Source: JALYLC01 sp963743275
Lineage (GTDB): Bacteria > Actinomycetota > Thermoleophilia > Gaiellales > JALYLC01
Direction: 5' to 3'
Assembly: GCA_963743275.1 (NCBI GenBank)
Contig: CAVUPB010000002.1
Location: forward strand, 62,001-126,000
DNA length: 64,000 bases
Made by a program: the position numbers and the translations under genes. This document shows, piece after piece, positions 9,590 through 19,975 of this stretch (position 1 is the stretch's first letter; each line of letters opens with the position of its first letter). The notes beneath the pieces were generated by a model. The model was not told the DNA's origin. It ran no database searches and was given only the letters and a program-made list of their open reading frames with translations.

Positions 9590-10420
9590 ATGACCCGCGC
9601 CGTCCGCTTCCAGGGGCCCGGCCCCGGCATCCGCATCGGTCGTCTCGAAGACGACTCCGTCTGGGACGCCGGCGCAGCGCCGGCCTCCGGCTTCGCGCCG
9701 ACGGCCGAGGCCTGGGAGCGTGTCCGCGACGCCTCGGGCTCGTGCTTCCGGCTCGATCAGGTGACCCTGCTCGCGCCGGTCGTGCCCCCGAAGCTGCTCT
9801 GCATCGGGCTCAACTACCGCCTGCACGCCGAGGAGACGGGCGCCGCCATCCCGACCGAGCCGGTGCTGTTCTGCAAGCTGCCGAACTCCTACTCGGGCCC
9901 GGGCGACGACATCGTGCTGCCGAAGGACGATGCGACCCCCGACTTCGAGGCCGAGATGGCGCTCGTGATCGGCACCCGGATCCGGCGCGCCGATCGCGCA
10001 CAGGCGCGCGCGGCGATCGGCGGCATCACGGCGCTCAACGACGTCTCGGCGCGCACCGCGCAGCGCAGCTCCGGCGGCCAGTTCATCCGCGGCAAGAGCT
10101 TCGACACGTTCGCGCCGCTCGGTCCCTGCATCGCCGACGCGAGCGGGCTCGACCCGAACAACCTCGCCGTCCGCATGCGCGTCTCGGGCGAGACGATGCA
10201 GGACTCGAACACCTCGGACATGATCTTCGACGCCGAGGACCTGATCGTCTACATCTCCGCCGCCATCACGCTCGAGCCCGGCGACGTCATCGCCACGGGC
10301 ACGCCGAGCGGGGTCGGCATGGGGCGCGACCCCAAGCGCTGGCTGGTCGACGGCGATGTCTGCGAGGTCGAGGTCGAGGGCGTCGGCGTGCTGCGCAACC
10401 CGGTGGTGGCCGAGGCGTAG
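9590..10420 (+). CDS. Fumarylacetoacetate hydrolase family protein
   Basis: The 276-aa protein has a short variable N-terminal domain and the FAH C-terminal fold. The metal-binding DFEAEMALVIG segment supplies acidic ligands, and GDVIATGTPSGVG is the family's active-site loop. LCIGLNYRLHAEETG marks the start of the catalytic domain. Such enzymes cleave C-C bonds in aromatic-catabolic acylpyruvates or decarboxylate/hydrate related dienoates; the exact substrate is undetermined. GGAGA about eight bases before ATG 9590 supports this start against an upstream in-frame codon at 9518. Confidence 0.87.
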   Translation: MTRAVRFQGPGPGIRIGRLEDDSVWDAGAAPASGFAPTAEAWERVRDASGSCFRLDQVTLLAPVVPPKLLCIGLNYRLHAEETGAAIPTEPVLFCKLPNSYSGPGDDIVLPKDDATPDFEAEMALVIGTRIRRADRAQARAAIGGITALNDVSARTAQRSSGGQFIRGKSFDTFAPLGPCIADASGLDPNNLAVRMRVSGETMQDSNTSDMIFDAEDLIVYISAAITLEPGDVIATGTPSGVGMGRDPKRWLVDGDVCEVEVEGVGVLRNPVVAEA

Positions 10421-10440
10421 GGCGGCGGCCGGCGTCGCGG

Positions 10441-11841
10441 CTAGAGCGCGCCGACGGCGGCGACGAGCGCGTTCAGCGACGTCTTGGCGTCGCCGAACAG
10501 CATCGAGCAGTTCGGCTCGTAGTAGAGCGCGTTGTCGACGCCGGCGAAGCCCGTGGCGAGCGAGCGCTTGAGCACGATCACCTGCTTGGCGCGGTCGACC
10601 TCGAGGATCGGCATGCCGTAGATCGGGCTCTGGGGATCCGTGCGCGCGGCGGGGTTCGTGACGTCGTTGGCGCCGACGACGAGCACGACGTCGGTGTGCG
10701 CGAACTCCGGGTTGATGCGCTCCATCTCGTAGAGCTGCGTGTACGGCACGTCGGCCTCGGCCAGCAGCACGTTCATGTGGCCCGGCATGCGGCCGGCGAC
10801 CGGGTGGATCGCGTAGCGGACGTCGATGCGCTTGGCCTCGAGCAGGTTGCCGAGCTCGCGCGCGACGTGCTGGGCCTGCGCGACCGCAAGCCCGTAGCCC
10901 GGCACGATCACGACCCGGCTCGCATAGGCGAGCAGCACCGCCGCGTCCTCGGCGCTGAGCGAGCGCACGCTGCCGCCCTCCGTGCCCGCGCCTGCTCCGC
11001 GGCCGGCCATCGCACCGCCGCCTCCGCCGAACGCCCCGAAGAGGACGTTCGTGAGCGGGCGGTTCATGGCCTGGCCCATCATGCGCGTCAGCAAGGTGCC
11101 GGAGGCGCCGACGAGCGTGCCGGAGACGATCAGCAGGTCGTTGTGGAGCACGAAGCCCGAGGCCGCGGCCGCGATGCCGGTGAACGAGTTGAGCAGCGAG
11201 ATCACGACGGGCATGTCGGCGCCGCCGATCGGCAGCACGAAGAGCACGCCGAGCAGGAGCGCGAGCGCGCCGGCGGCCATGAGGCGCGTCTGCCCGTCGC
11301 TGAAGCTGATGCTGGCGCCGAGGATCACGATGGCGGCCGCGATCAGGCCGTTGACCGCCTTCTGGCCCGGGTAGGTCACGGGGCGCCCGCCGATCAGCTC
11401 CTGCAGCTTCGCGAACGCGATCGCCGAGCCGGCGAACGAGATGCAGCCGATCACGAGCGAGAGCGCGATCGCGATCGTCTCCGCGAGCGCGGCCCGGCCG
11501 GGCTCGGGCGCGATGCGGTGGTACTCGGCGAGCGCGATCAGGGCGGCGCCGCCACCGCCGACGCCGTTGAAGAGCGCGACCATCTGCGGCATCGCGGTCA
11601 TCTTCACGGCGCGCGCCGAGAGCACGCCGATCACGCCGCCGACCACGATCGCGCCGGCGATCGCCCAGTAGCTGACCACGCCCTCGTCGGCGAGCGTCGC
11701 GGCGATGGCCGCCGTCATGCCCGTCGCGGCGATCGTGTTGCCGCTGCGCGCCGTGGCGGGGTGCGAGAGGCGCTTGAGCCCGACGACGAACGCGATGATC
11801 GCGAGCAGGTCGACGAGCTGGATCGCCTCGCTGCGGCTCAC
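10441..11841 (-). CDS. pntB: NAD(P) transhydrogenase subunit beta
   Basis: The 466-aa protein has an N-terminal membrane domain of about eight or nine helices and a C-terminal NADP(H)-binding domain III. Domain III has the GYGLAVAQAQHVAREL and VLVVGANDVTNPAA motifs of PntB. With PntAA and PntAB it forms the proton-translocating transhydrogenase that moves hydride from NADH to NADP+ using the proton gradient. Its ATG overlaps the pntAB stop by four nucleotides (11838-11841). It is the last gene of the five-gene acnA-pruA-pnt operon. Confidence 0.95.
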   Translation of the reverse strand: MSRSEAIQLVDLLAIIAFVVGLKRLSHPATARSGNTIAATGMTAAIAATLADEGVVSYWAIAGAIVVGGVIGVLSARAVKMTAMPQMVALFNGVGGGGAALIALAEYHRIAPEPGRAALAETIAIALSLVIGCISFAGSAIAFAKLQELIGGRPVTYPGQKAVNGLIAAAIVILGASISFSDGQTRLMAAGALALLLGVLFVLPIGGADMPVVISLLNSFTGIAAAASGFVLHNDLLIVSGTLVGASGTLLTRMMGQAMNRPLTNVLFGAFGGGGGAMAGRGAGAGTEGGSVRSLSAEDAAVLLAYASRVVIVPGYGLAVAQAQHVARELGNLLEAKRIDVRYAIHPVAGRMPGHMNVLLAEADVPYTQLYEMERINPEFAHTDVVLVVGANDVTNPAARTDPQSPIYGMPILEVDRAKQVIVLKRSLATGFAGVDNALYYEPNCSMLFGDAKTSLNALVAAVGAL

Positions 11842-12128
11842 TTCTCGTCCTTGCGGCGGAACATCTGCAGCATGCGGTCGGTCACGACGAAGCCGCCGAC
11901 GACGTTGATCGCCCCGAACGCCACGGCGATCAGGCCGAGGATCGTCGCGAACCCGCTGCCGCCGACGCCGGCCACGAGGATCGCGCCCACGATCACGATG
12001 CCGTGGATCGCGTTCGTGCCCGACATGAGCGGCGTGTGCAGCATCGTCGGCACCTTCGAGATGACCTCGAACCCGACGAAGACCGCGAGAGCGAGCACGG
12101 TCAGCTCGTGGATCAGCTGGGAGTTCAC
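11838..12128 (-). CDS. pntAB: NAD(P) transhydrogenase subunit alpha part 2
   Basis: This small 96-aa membrane protein has three hydrophobic segments. It contains the VPTMLHTPLMSGTNAIHGI segment characteristic of the membrane part of the split alpha subunit. The start is GTG at 12128, overlapping the pntAA stop (GTGA, 12125-12128), so it is translationally coupled. The three-polypeptide layout (AA, AB, B) is as in Rhodospirillum and many actinobacteria, whereas E. coli fuses AA and AB. Confidence 0.93.
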   Translation of the reverse strand: MNSQLIHELTVLALAVFVGFEVISKVPTMLHTPLMSGTNAIHGIVIVGAILVAGVGGSGFATILGLIAVAFGAINVVGGFVVTDRMLQMFRRKDEK

Positions 12129-13294
12129 GTGAGGCGCTCCAGGACGGCGGGGTGGACGACGGCGCCGCCGTGGCAGACGAGACAGCCGGCGATCACCTCG
12201 TCGTCCCGGGCGATCGTGAGGCGGCCTTCCTGCAGGCAGACGCCCAGCAGCTCGGTGACGTTGCGGGCGTACAGCCGGCTCGCGTCGTAGGGCAGGGAGG
12301 CGGCCGGGTTGCGGTCGCCCACGATCGTGACGTTCTCGCGCACGACCGTCGCGCCCGGCTCGGTCAGCTCGCAATTGCCGCCTGCCTCGGCCGCAAGGTC
12401 GACGATGACGGATCCCGGCCGCATCGACGCGACCATGTCGGCGCCGATCAGCTGCGGCGCGGGCCGGCCGGGCACGAGCGCCGTGGTGATGACGACGTCG
12501 CTCGCGGCGACGTGCTCGGCGAGCAGCTCGCGCTGCAAGCGCTGCGTGTCGGCCGACAGCTCCTGCGCGTAGACGCCGGAGTTCTCGGGGGCGTCGGGCA
12601 GCGCGACCTCGAGGAAGTTCGCGCCGAGGCTCTCGACCTGCTCGCGCACGACGGGGCGCACGTCGAACGCGCTGACGACGGCGCCGAGGCGCCGCGCGGT
12701 CGCGATCGCCTGCAGGCCGGCGACACCCGCGCCCAGCACGAGCACCTTCGCGGGCGGGACCGTCCCGGCCGCCGTCATCAGCAGCGGGAAGTAGCGCGGG
12801 AGCTGCGTCGAGGCGACGAGCACGGCCCGGTAGCCCGCGATGTTGGCCTGCGACGAGAGCGCGTCCATGGTCTGCGCGCGCGTGATGCGCGGCACCAGCT
12901 CGACGGCGAGCGCGCTGACGCCGCGGGCCGCCAGCGCCCGGCTGATCTCGGGCTGGTCGAGCGGCCGCAGGTAGGAGATCACGAGCGCGGCCGGCGGCAG
13001 CAGCGCGATCTCGTCGTCGTCCGGCGGCGCCACGCGCAGGACGACGTCGGCGGACGCGAGGGTGGCGGCGGCGTCCGCGGCCAGCTCGGCGCCCGCGAGC
13101 GCGTAGCTCTCGTCGGCGAATCCGGCCGCCGTGCCCGCGCCGCGCTCGATGCGGACGCGCGCACCCTTCGCGGTGAGGCGGGTGGTCTCGTCCGGGGTGA
13201 GCGCGACGCGTCGCTCGCCGTCTGCGCGCTCGCGGCAGACGGCGACGAGCACCGCGCCGGGCGGTGCCGGGGTCTCCTCGTCGGCGGCGGTCAT
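12125..13294 (-). CDS. pntAA: NAD(P) transhydrogenase subunit alpha part 1
   Basis: This is a 389-aa soluble NAD(H)-binding subunit (domain I). The N-terminal alanine-dehydrogenase-like half includes RRVALTP and SSQANIAGY. The dinucleotide fold includes VLVLGAGVAGLQAIATARRLG and the FDVRP loop. ATG at 13294 overlaps the pruA stop (ATGA, 13291-13294). It binds NADH and passes hydride to NADP in PntB. An alternative identity as alanine dehydrogenase is excluded by the pntAB/pntB neighbours. Confidence 0.94.
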   Translation of the reverse strand: MTAADEETPAPPGAVLVAVCRERADGERRVALTPDETTRLTAKGARVRIERGAGTAAGFADESYALAGAELAADAAATLASADVVLRVAPPDDDEIALLPPAALVISYLRPLDQPEISRALAARGVSALAVELVPRITRAQTMDALSSQANIAGYRAVLVASTQLPRYFPLLMTAAGTVPPAKVLVLGAGVAGLQAIATARRLGAVVSAFDVRPVVREQVESLGANFLEVALPDAPENSGVYAQELSADTQRLQRELLAEHVAASDVVITTALVPGRPAPQLIGADMVASMRPGSVIVDLAAEAGGNCELTEPGATVVRENVTIVGDRNPAASLPYDASRLYARNVTELLGVCLQEGRLTIARDDEVIAGCLVCHGGAVVHPAVLERLT

Positions 13295-14919
13295 GCGGGG
13301 CCTTCGGCCTCCATGTGCGGGTAGCCGAGGGCCACGGGTGGGACGGACGTCTCCTTGACGGAGCGCGGGGACGACCAGCGCATGAGGTTGTTGACCCAGC
13401 CGGCCTTGTCGTTCGTGCCCGAGGCGCGGCCGCCGCCGAACGGCTGCTGCGCGACGACCGAGCCCGTCGGCTTGTCGTTGACGTAGAAGTTGCCGGCGGC
13501 GTGGCGCAGCTTCTCGTGCGCGAGCGCGATCGCGGCGCGGTCGGAGGCGAAGATCGAGCCGGTCAGCGCGTACGCCGAGGTGCGGTCGCACAGCTCGAGC
13601 GTCTCGGCATAGCGGGCCTCGTGATAGGGGAACACGGTCAGGCAGGGCCCGAAGAGCTCGCGCTCCATGGTGTCGAAGTGGGGGTCGTCGGTCTCGACGA
13701 TCGTCGGATCGACGAACCAGCCCACGCTGTCGTCGGTGCCGCCGCCGCACAGGATGCGCGCGCTCGTGGAACCCTTGACCGTCGCGAACGCATCGCGCAG
13801 GCGTGCGAACGCGCGCCCGTCGATCACGGCGCCCATGAACGTCGAGAAATCGCTCGGGTCGCCCTGGCGGATGTCCTCGACGAGCGCCAGCGCCCGCTCG
13901 CGCACCTCGGGCCAGCGCGTGTCGGGGATGTAGGCGCGCGATGCCGCGGAGCACTTCTGCCCCTGGTACTCGAACGCGCCGCGCACGAGCGCGACGGCGA
14001 CCGCCTGCGGGTCGGCCGAGGCGTGCATGACGACGAAGTCCTTGCCGCCCGTCTCGCCCACGAGACGCGGATACGAGCGGTAGCGGTCGATGCGCTCGCC
14101 GACCTCCTTGAAGAGCGAGCGGAAGACCGGGCTCGACCCGGTGAAGTGCACGCCGGCGAACTCCGCGTGGTCGAGGCAGACCTCGGTGATCGGGCCGGGC
14201 TCGCCGGGCACGAAGTTGATGACGCCGTCGGGCAGCCCGGCCTCGCGCAGGATCTCGAAGACGAGCCAGTTGGAGAGGATCGCCGTCTGCGAGGGCTTCC
14301 ACACGACGGTGTTGCCCATGAGCGCCGGCGCCGTCGGCAGGTTGCCGCCGATCGCCGTGAAGTTGAACGGCGTGACCGCGTACACGAAGCCCTCGAGGCC
14401 GCGCTGCTCGAGGCGGTTGTGGAAGCCGGGCGGGGAGATCGGCTGCATCTCCTCGATGTGCTGGGCGAAGTGGACGTTGAAGCGCCAGAAGTCGGCGAGC
14501 TCGGCGGCGGCGTCGATCTCGGCCTCGCGCACCGTCTTGCCCTGCCCGAGCATCGTGGCCGCGTTGACGCGCATCCGCCACGGGCCCGAGAGCAGGTCGG
14601 CCGCGCGCAGCAGCACGGCGGAGCGCTCGGCCAGCGGCCACGAGCTCCAGTCGGGGCGGGCGGCGAGCGCGGCGTCGATCGCCTGCGCCGCCTCGGCGGG
14701 CCCGGCCGCGTGCCAGGTGGCGCACACGCGCTCGCGCTGGGCCGGCTCGCGCTGCTCGCGCACCTCGCTCGTCCTGCGCTCGCGGCCGCCGATCACGAGC
14801 GGGATCTCCGGCTGCCGCCCCCGCAGGTCGCGGAGCGCATCGGCGATCTCCGCACGCTCGGGAGAGCCTGGCGCGTAGGTGAGGATGGGCTCGTTGCGGG
14901 CGCTCGGGACGGTGCTCAT
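13291..14919 (-). CDS. pruA: L-glutamate gamma-semialdehyde (P5C) dehydrogenase
   Basis: The 542-aa aldehyde dehydrogenase matches stand-alone P5C dehydrogenases in length. The nucleophile lies in YQGQKCSAASR, the general base in LVGETGGKDF, and AVTPFNFTAIGGNLP is the cofactor loop seen in the PutA/PruA class. It oxidises glutamate-5-semialdehyde from proline or arginine breakdown to glutamate, making NADH. No proline dehydrogenase gene is in the window. It sits 14 nt after acnA and overlaps pntAA by four nucleotides, so it belongs to the same transcript. Confidence 0.93.
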   Translation of the reverse strand: MSTVPSARNEPILTYAPGSPERAEIADALRDLRGRQPEIPLVIGGRERRTSEVREQREPAQRERVCATWHAAGPAEAAQAIDAALAARPDWSSWPLAERSAVLLRAADLLSGPWRMRVNAATMLGQGKTVREAEIDAAAELADFWRFNVHFAQHIEEMQPISPPGFHNRLEQRGLEGFVYAVTPFNFTAIGGNLPTAPALMGNTVVWKPSQTAILSNWLVFEILREAGLPDGVINFVPGEPGPITEVCLDHAEFAGVHFTGSSPVFRSLFKEVGERIDRYRSYPRLVGETGGKDFVVMHASADPQAVAVALVRGAFEYQGQKCSAASRAYIPDTRWPEVRERALALVEDIRQGDPSDFSTFMGAVIDGRAFARLRDAFATVKGSTSARILCGGGTDDSVGWFVDPTIVETDDPHFDTMERELFGPCLTVFPYHEARYAETLELCDRTSAYALTGSIFASDRAAIALAHEKLRHAAGNFYVNDKPTGSVVAQQPFGGGRASGTNDKAGWVNNLMRWSSPRSVKETSVPPVALGYPHMEAEGPA

Positions 14920-14933
14920 GCGTGCATGGTGGC

Positions 14934-17558
<2,625 letters not shown>

Positions 17559-17565
17559 CGCCTCC

Positions 17566-17571
17566 ACTCTA
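17566..17571 (-). promoter_or_regulatory. -10 box (TAGAGT) of the acnA operon
   Basis: On the minus strand TAGAGT is followed by seven nucleotides (GGAGGCG) and the acnA ATG. Palindrome A1 begins 15 bp further upstream, covering the usual -35 region. Confidence 0.5.
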
Positions 17572-17585
17572 TCGCCCGCGTCCGG

Positions 17586-17616
17586 CCAAGTGGCACACGC
17601 GGCGTGTGCCACTTGG
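17586..17616. repeat. Dispersed palindrome, copy A1 (perfect 15-1-15)
   Basis: The arms CCAAGTGGCACACGC and its exact complement are separated by one base. It lies between divergent acnA and the C45 peptidase gene. It is followed, after the dinucleotide AA, by the 40-bp B element at 17619. It belongs to a family with copies at 17702, 25726, 25861, 35031, 35345, 61071 and 61115. Confidence 0.9.
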
Positions 17617-17618
17617 AA

Positions 17619-17658
17619 GACCTCGCGACGCGGACCCGCGCGAACCTCTTGCATGGTC
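17619..17658 (+). repeat. 40-bp B element, copy B1
   Basis: It begins GACCTCGC and contains GAACCTCTTGC near its 3' end. The end (ATGGTC) is a degenerate form of the GCGAGGTC terminus seen in copies B2 and B3. It has the same length as those copies and the same two-base AA junction with an A palindrome. Confidence 0.75.
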
Positions 17659-17701
17659 GAAGAACGCGCCTTCCGCAACGCGGCGGCGGACGTGCACGGG
17701 T

Positions 17702-17736
17702 GGCCAAGTGGCACTCGCCGCGTGTGCCACTTGGCC
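17702..17736. repeat. Dispersed palindrome, copy A2
   Basis: This is a 35-bp hairpin with GGCCAAGTGGCAC arms and a single mismatched pair next to the loop. It is identical over all 35 bases to copy A8 at 61115. It ends nine bases before the -10 box of the C45 peptidase gene. Confidence 0.9.
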
Positions 17737-17744
17737 GCTCCGCG

Positions 17745-17750
17745 TACGCT
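17745..17750 (+). promoter_or_regulatory. -10 box (TACGCT) of the C45 peptidase gene
   Basis: TACGCT, six nucleotides, then ATG 17757. There is no Shine-Dalgarno sequence, consistent with a leaderless mRNA. Palindrome A2 occupies the -35 region. Confidence 0.5.
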
Positions 17751-17756
17751 CCCGGC

Positions 17757-18815
17757 ATGGCGGCACCGGCCGAGACGGCGCTCGCGACGCTGCGCACCGA
17801 CGCGACGGATGCGCGTGCGCGCGGCCGGGCCGCGGGGGAGGCGCTGGCGGAGCGCGCGGCGCTGTGCCTCGCCGCCTATCTGCCGCTCTTCGAGGACGGA
17901 GGGCGCACGCGGGACGACGTGCGGCGGTTCGGCGCGCGCGTGCTCGAGCGCACCGCGTCGTGGCATGCGCCGCTCGCGGCCGAGCTGGAGGCGTTCGCGC
18001 TCGGCGCCGGGCTCGAGCTCGAGCTCGTCGCGGCGCTCAACGGCCGCACCGAGCTGCTGGCGCTGCCGGAGTGCACGACGGTCGCTCGCTGCGAGAGTCC
18101 CGACGGGCCGTGGCTGGCGCAGAACTGGGACTGGTACGCGGACGCCCCGGAGCGCTGCGTGGTGTGGTCGGCGGCGGTCGAGGGCGCTCGCTTCGCGACC
18201 ATGACCGAGGCCGGGATCCTGGCCAAGGTCGGTGTCTCGTCGCGCGGCCTCGCGGTGGCGCTGAACATCCTCTATCACCGCGATGACGGCCGCGGCGAGC
18301 TGGGCGTGCCGGTGCACCTCGTGCTGCGGCGGCTGCTCGGCGAGGCCGGGAGCGCCGAGGACGCCTGGGAGCTCCTGCGCGCGACCCCGTACTCGGCGTC
18401 GAGCTGCATCACGGTCGTCGACGCGCGCGGCGGCGGCGCCTGCTTCGAGCTCTCACCGGCGGGCGTCGCGCGGATCGAGCCGCGCGACGGCCTGCTCGCG
18501 CACGCGAACCACTTCCTCGACGACACGCTCGCGCGCGCCGAGGGCGAGCAGCCGGCCGAGTGGCTCGCGGGCTCGCGGGCGCGCCTCGCCGCGGCCGAGC
18601 GGGCGGCGCCGGAGGAGCTCGGCGATGCCCTCGCGGTGCTCGCCGGGCACGACTCGGAGCCGCAGGCGATCTGCCGGCACGACGAGCCGTCCGGCGAGCC
18701 CGGGCGCCCGCTCGTCGACACGGTCGTCTCGCTCGCGATGCGCCCCGCCGTGCCGGAGCTGCGCGTTGCCGCGGGCCACCCGTGCGAGCGCGCGTTCCTC
18801 GCCTACGCCGTGTGA
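17757..18815 (+). CDS. C45-family acyltransferase/amidohydrolase (isopenicillin N acyltransferase-like)
   Basis: The 352-aa protein resembles the acyl-CoA:6-aminopenicillanate acyltransferase (peptidase C45) family. The segment LNGRTELLALPECTTVA fits the family's autoprocessing site, with Cys106 as predicted N-terminal nucleophile after self-cleavage. The following WLAQNWDW and the downstream ANHFLD block are also family features. Bacterial members hydrolyse or transfer N-acyl groups on varied substrates; no beta-lactam gene cluster is present, so a general amidase role is more likely. It is divergent from acnA across a repeat-filled 198-bp spacer. Confidence 0.8.
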   Translation: MAAPAETALATLRTDATDARARGRAAGEALAERAALCLAAYLPLFEDGGRTRDDVRRFGARVLERTASWHAPLAAELEAFALGAGLELELVAALNGRTELLALPECTTVARCESPDGPWLAQNWDWYADAPERCVVWSAAVEGARFATMTEAGILAKVGVSSRGLAVALNILYHRDDGRGELGVPVHLVLRRLLGEAGSAEDAWELLRATPYSASSCITVVDARGGGACFELSPAGVARIEPRDGLLAHANHFLDDTLARAEGEQPAEWLAGSRARLAAAERAAPEELGDALAVLAGHDSEPQAICRHDEPSGEPGRPLVDTVVSLAMRPAVPELRVAAGHPCERAFLAYAV

Positions 18816-18824
18816 GCCGGAGCG

Positions 18825-19911
18825 CTAGAGCGTCGCGACGGCCTGGTCGGTCGCGGTGCGGCAGGCCACGCGCTGCGCGGGACGCACGCGCTCGCACAGC
18901 GCGTCCGCCATCGCACGCCCGTGGCGGTCGTAGACCGCGTTCGCGGCCGCTCCGGCGATGCACTCCCAGCGGTGGGCCTTCGCCCCCAGCGCGCACTGCG
19001 TGACGATCTTGGCCGGGTCGAGCAGGGCGGCACCCGAGATGTCGCGGCCCATGCTGCGGTAGCACGTGCCGACGTATGCCCGCCTCGACGCGATCGCAGA
19101 TGCGGAACGCCACCGGCAGATTCCACTTCTTGACCTGCAGGACGTACGACGTCTGCATGAGGTAGCAGGACGGCTTCTCCTGCTCCGTCACGGCGTCGCA
19201 GGGATAGATCGGGTCGCTCGGCTTGAGGTCGACGGCCCGGTGCATGCCGCTGCCGTTGGCGACGATGTTCTGCATGAAGACGCCGCTGTAGCACGACTGG
19301 CGCTCCCAGCTGTGCGTGACCGCGTTGCAGAACTTGAGCGCGCGGAAGATGTCCTGGGCGAAGCGGATCGTGAGCCCGTGGCCGAGCCCGTGCCAGCAGT
19401 TGTAGTACGCCAGCGAGTAGGGATGGTCGGCGTCCTGCTTGCAGATGCCGTTCATGCGCGAGCGCAGCTGACCGTCGTCGAATTGCGAGATGTAGCTCTC
19501 CATGAGGCCGTGGTGGTAGCCCGACCAGCACGTCTCGCGCGCGTAGCCCTCGGCGACCGTGACGCTCTTGTACTTGGCGTAGGCCAGGTGGCCGATCTCG
19601 TGTGCGAGGGGATGGCACGTGCGCAGCACGTACGCGTCGGTCTTCGAGAGCGCGTCGAGCTTGTCGAGCGCGACGGCCGGATTCGTCGCGTTCACGAGCG
19701 CGCGGAACGCGCGCTGGTAGCAGCCGAACGTCTCGTCCTTGCGGCAGGCGGTGAAGGCGTCGCCGCCGGCCGCCGCGGTGACCGCGGTCGTGACCGGCGC
19801 GGCGCTCTCGCCGCCCTTGCCCGAGCCGCCGAGCTGCGACGCGCCGTAGCCCAGGCCGGCGCCGACGAGCAGCGTGCAGAACGCGAGCAGAGCGACGCGC
19901 AGCGGGCTCAT
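18825..19911 (-). pseudogene. Secreted Cys/His-rich HEIGH-motif protein, frameshifted
   Basis: The product of the first frame has an N-terminal hydrophobic anchor or signal (about residues 5-27). A Cys/His-rich extracytoplasmic domain follows, with CHPLAHEIGHLAY, GYHHG and CWHGLGHG motifs; HEIGH fits the HEXXH zinc-peptidase pattern. Near 19083 the frame breaks: skipping one base (the A between GCGGGC and TACGTC on the coding strand) joins it to the frame ending at 18825, restoring CYRSMGRDISGAALL and further Cys residues. It is therefore a +1 frameshift, either a real lesion or a sequencing error. ATG 19911 is preceded by TACATT at seven bases. Confidence 0.7.
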
Positions 19912-19918
19912 GCAGCGC

Positions 19919-19924
19919 AATGTA
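19919..19924 (-). promoter_or_regulatory. -10 box (TACATT) of the HEIGH-motif gene
   Basis: Minus-strand TACATT is followed by seven bases and ATG 19911, matching the leaderless spacing seen elsewhere in the window. Confidence 0.4.
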
Positions 19925-19975
19925 CTCGTGCATGCCGGTTGTGAGGTGGCGCCCGGCGGCGTGCGGCGATGCCGC

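Noticed and set aside
9520..9636. 39-codon N-terminal extension of RidA
   Set aside because: RidA proteins begin within a few residues of the MTKTLV start, and the extension would overlap the start of the divergent FAH gene.
12125..13294. pntAA as an alanine dehydrogenase
   Set aside because: The folds are related, but tight coupling with pntAB and pntB identifies the transhydrogenase subunit.
17586..17736. Repeated palindromes read as a CRISPR array
   Set aside because: Copies are few, unequally spaced, far apart and palindromic throughout, with no constant-length spacers and no cas genes.
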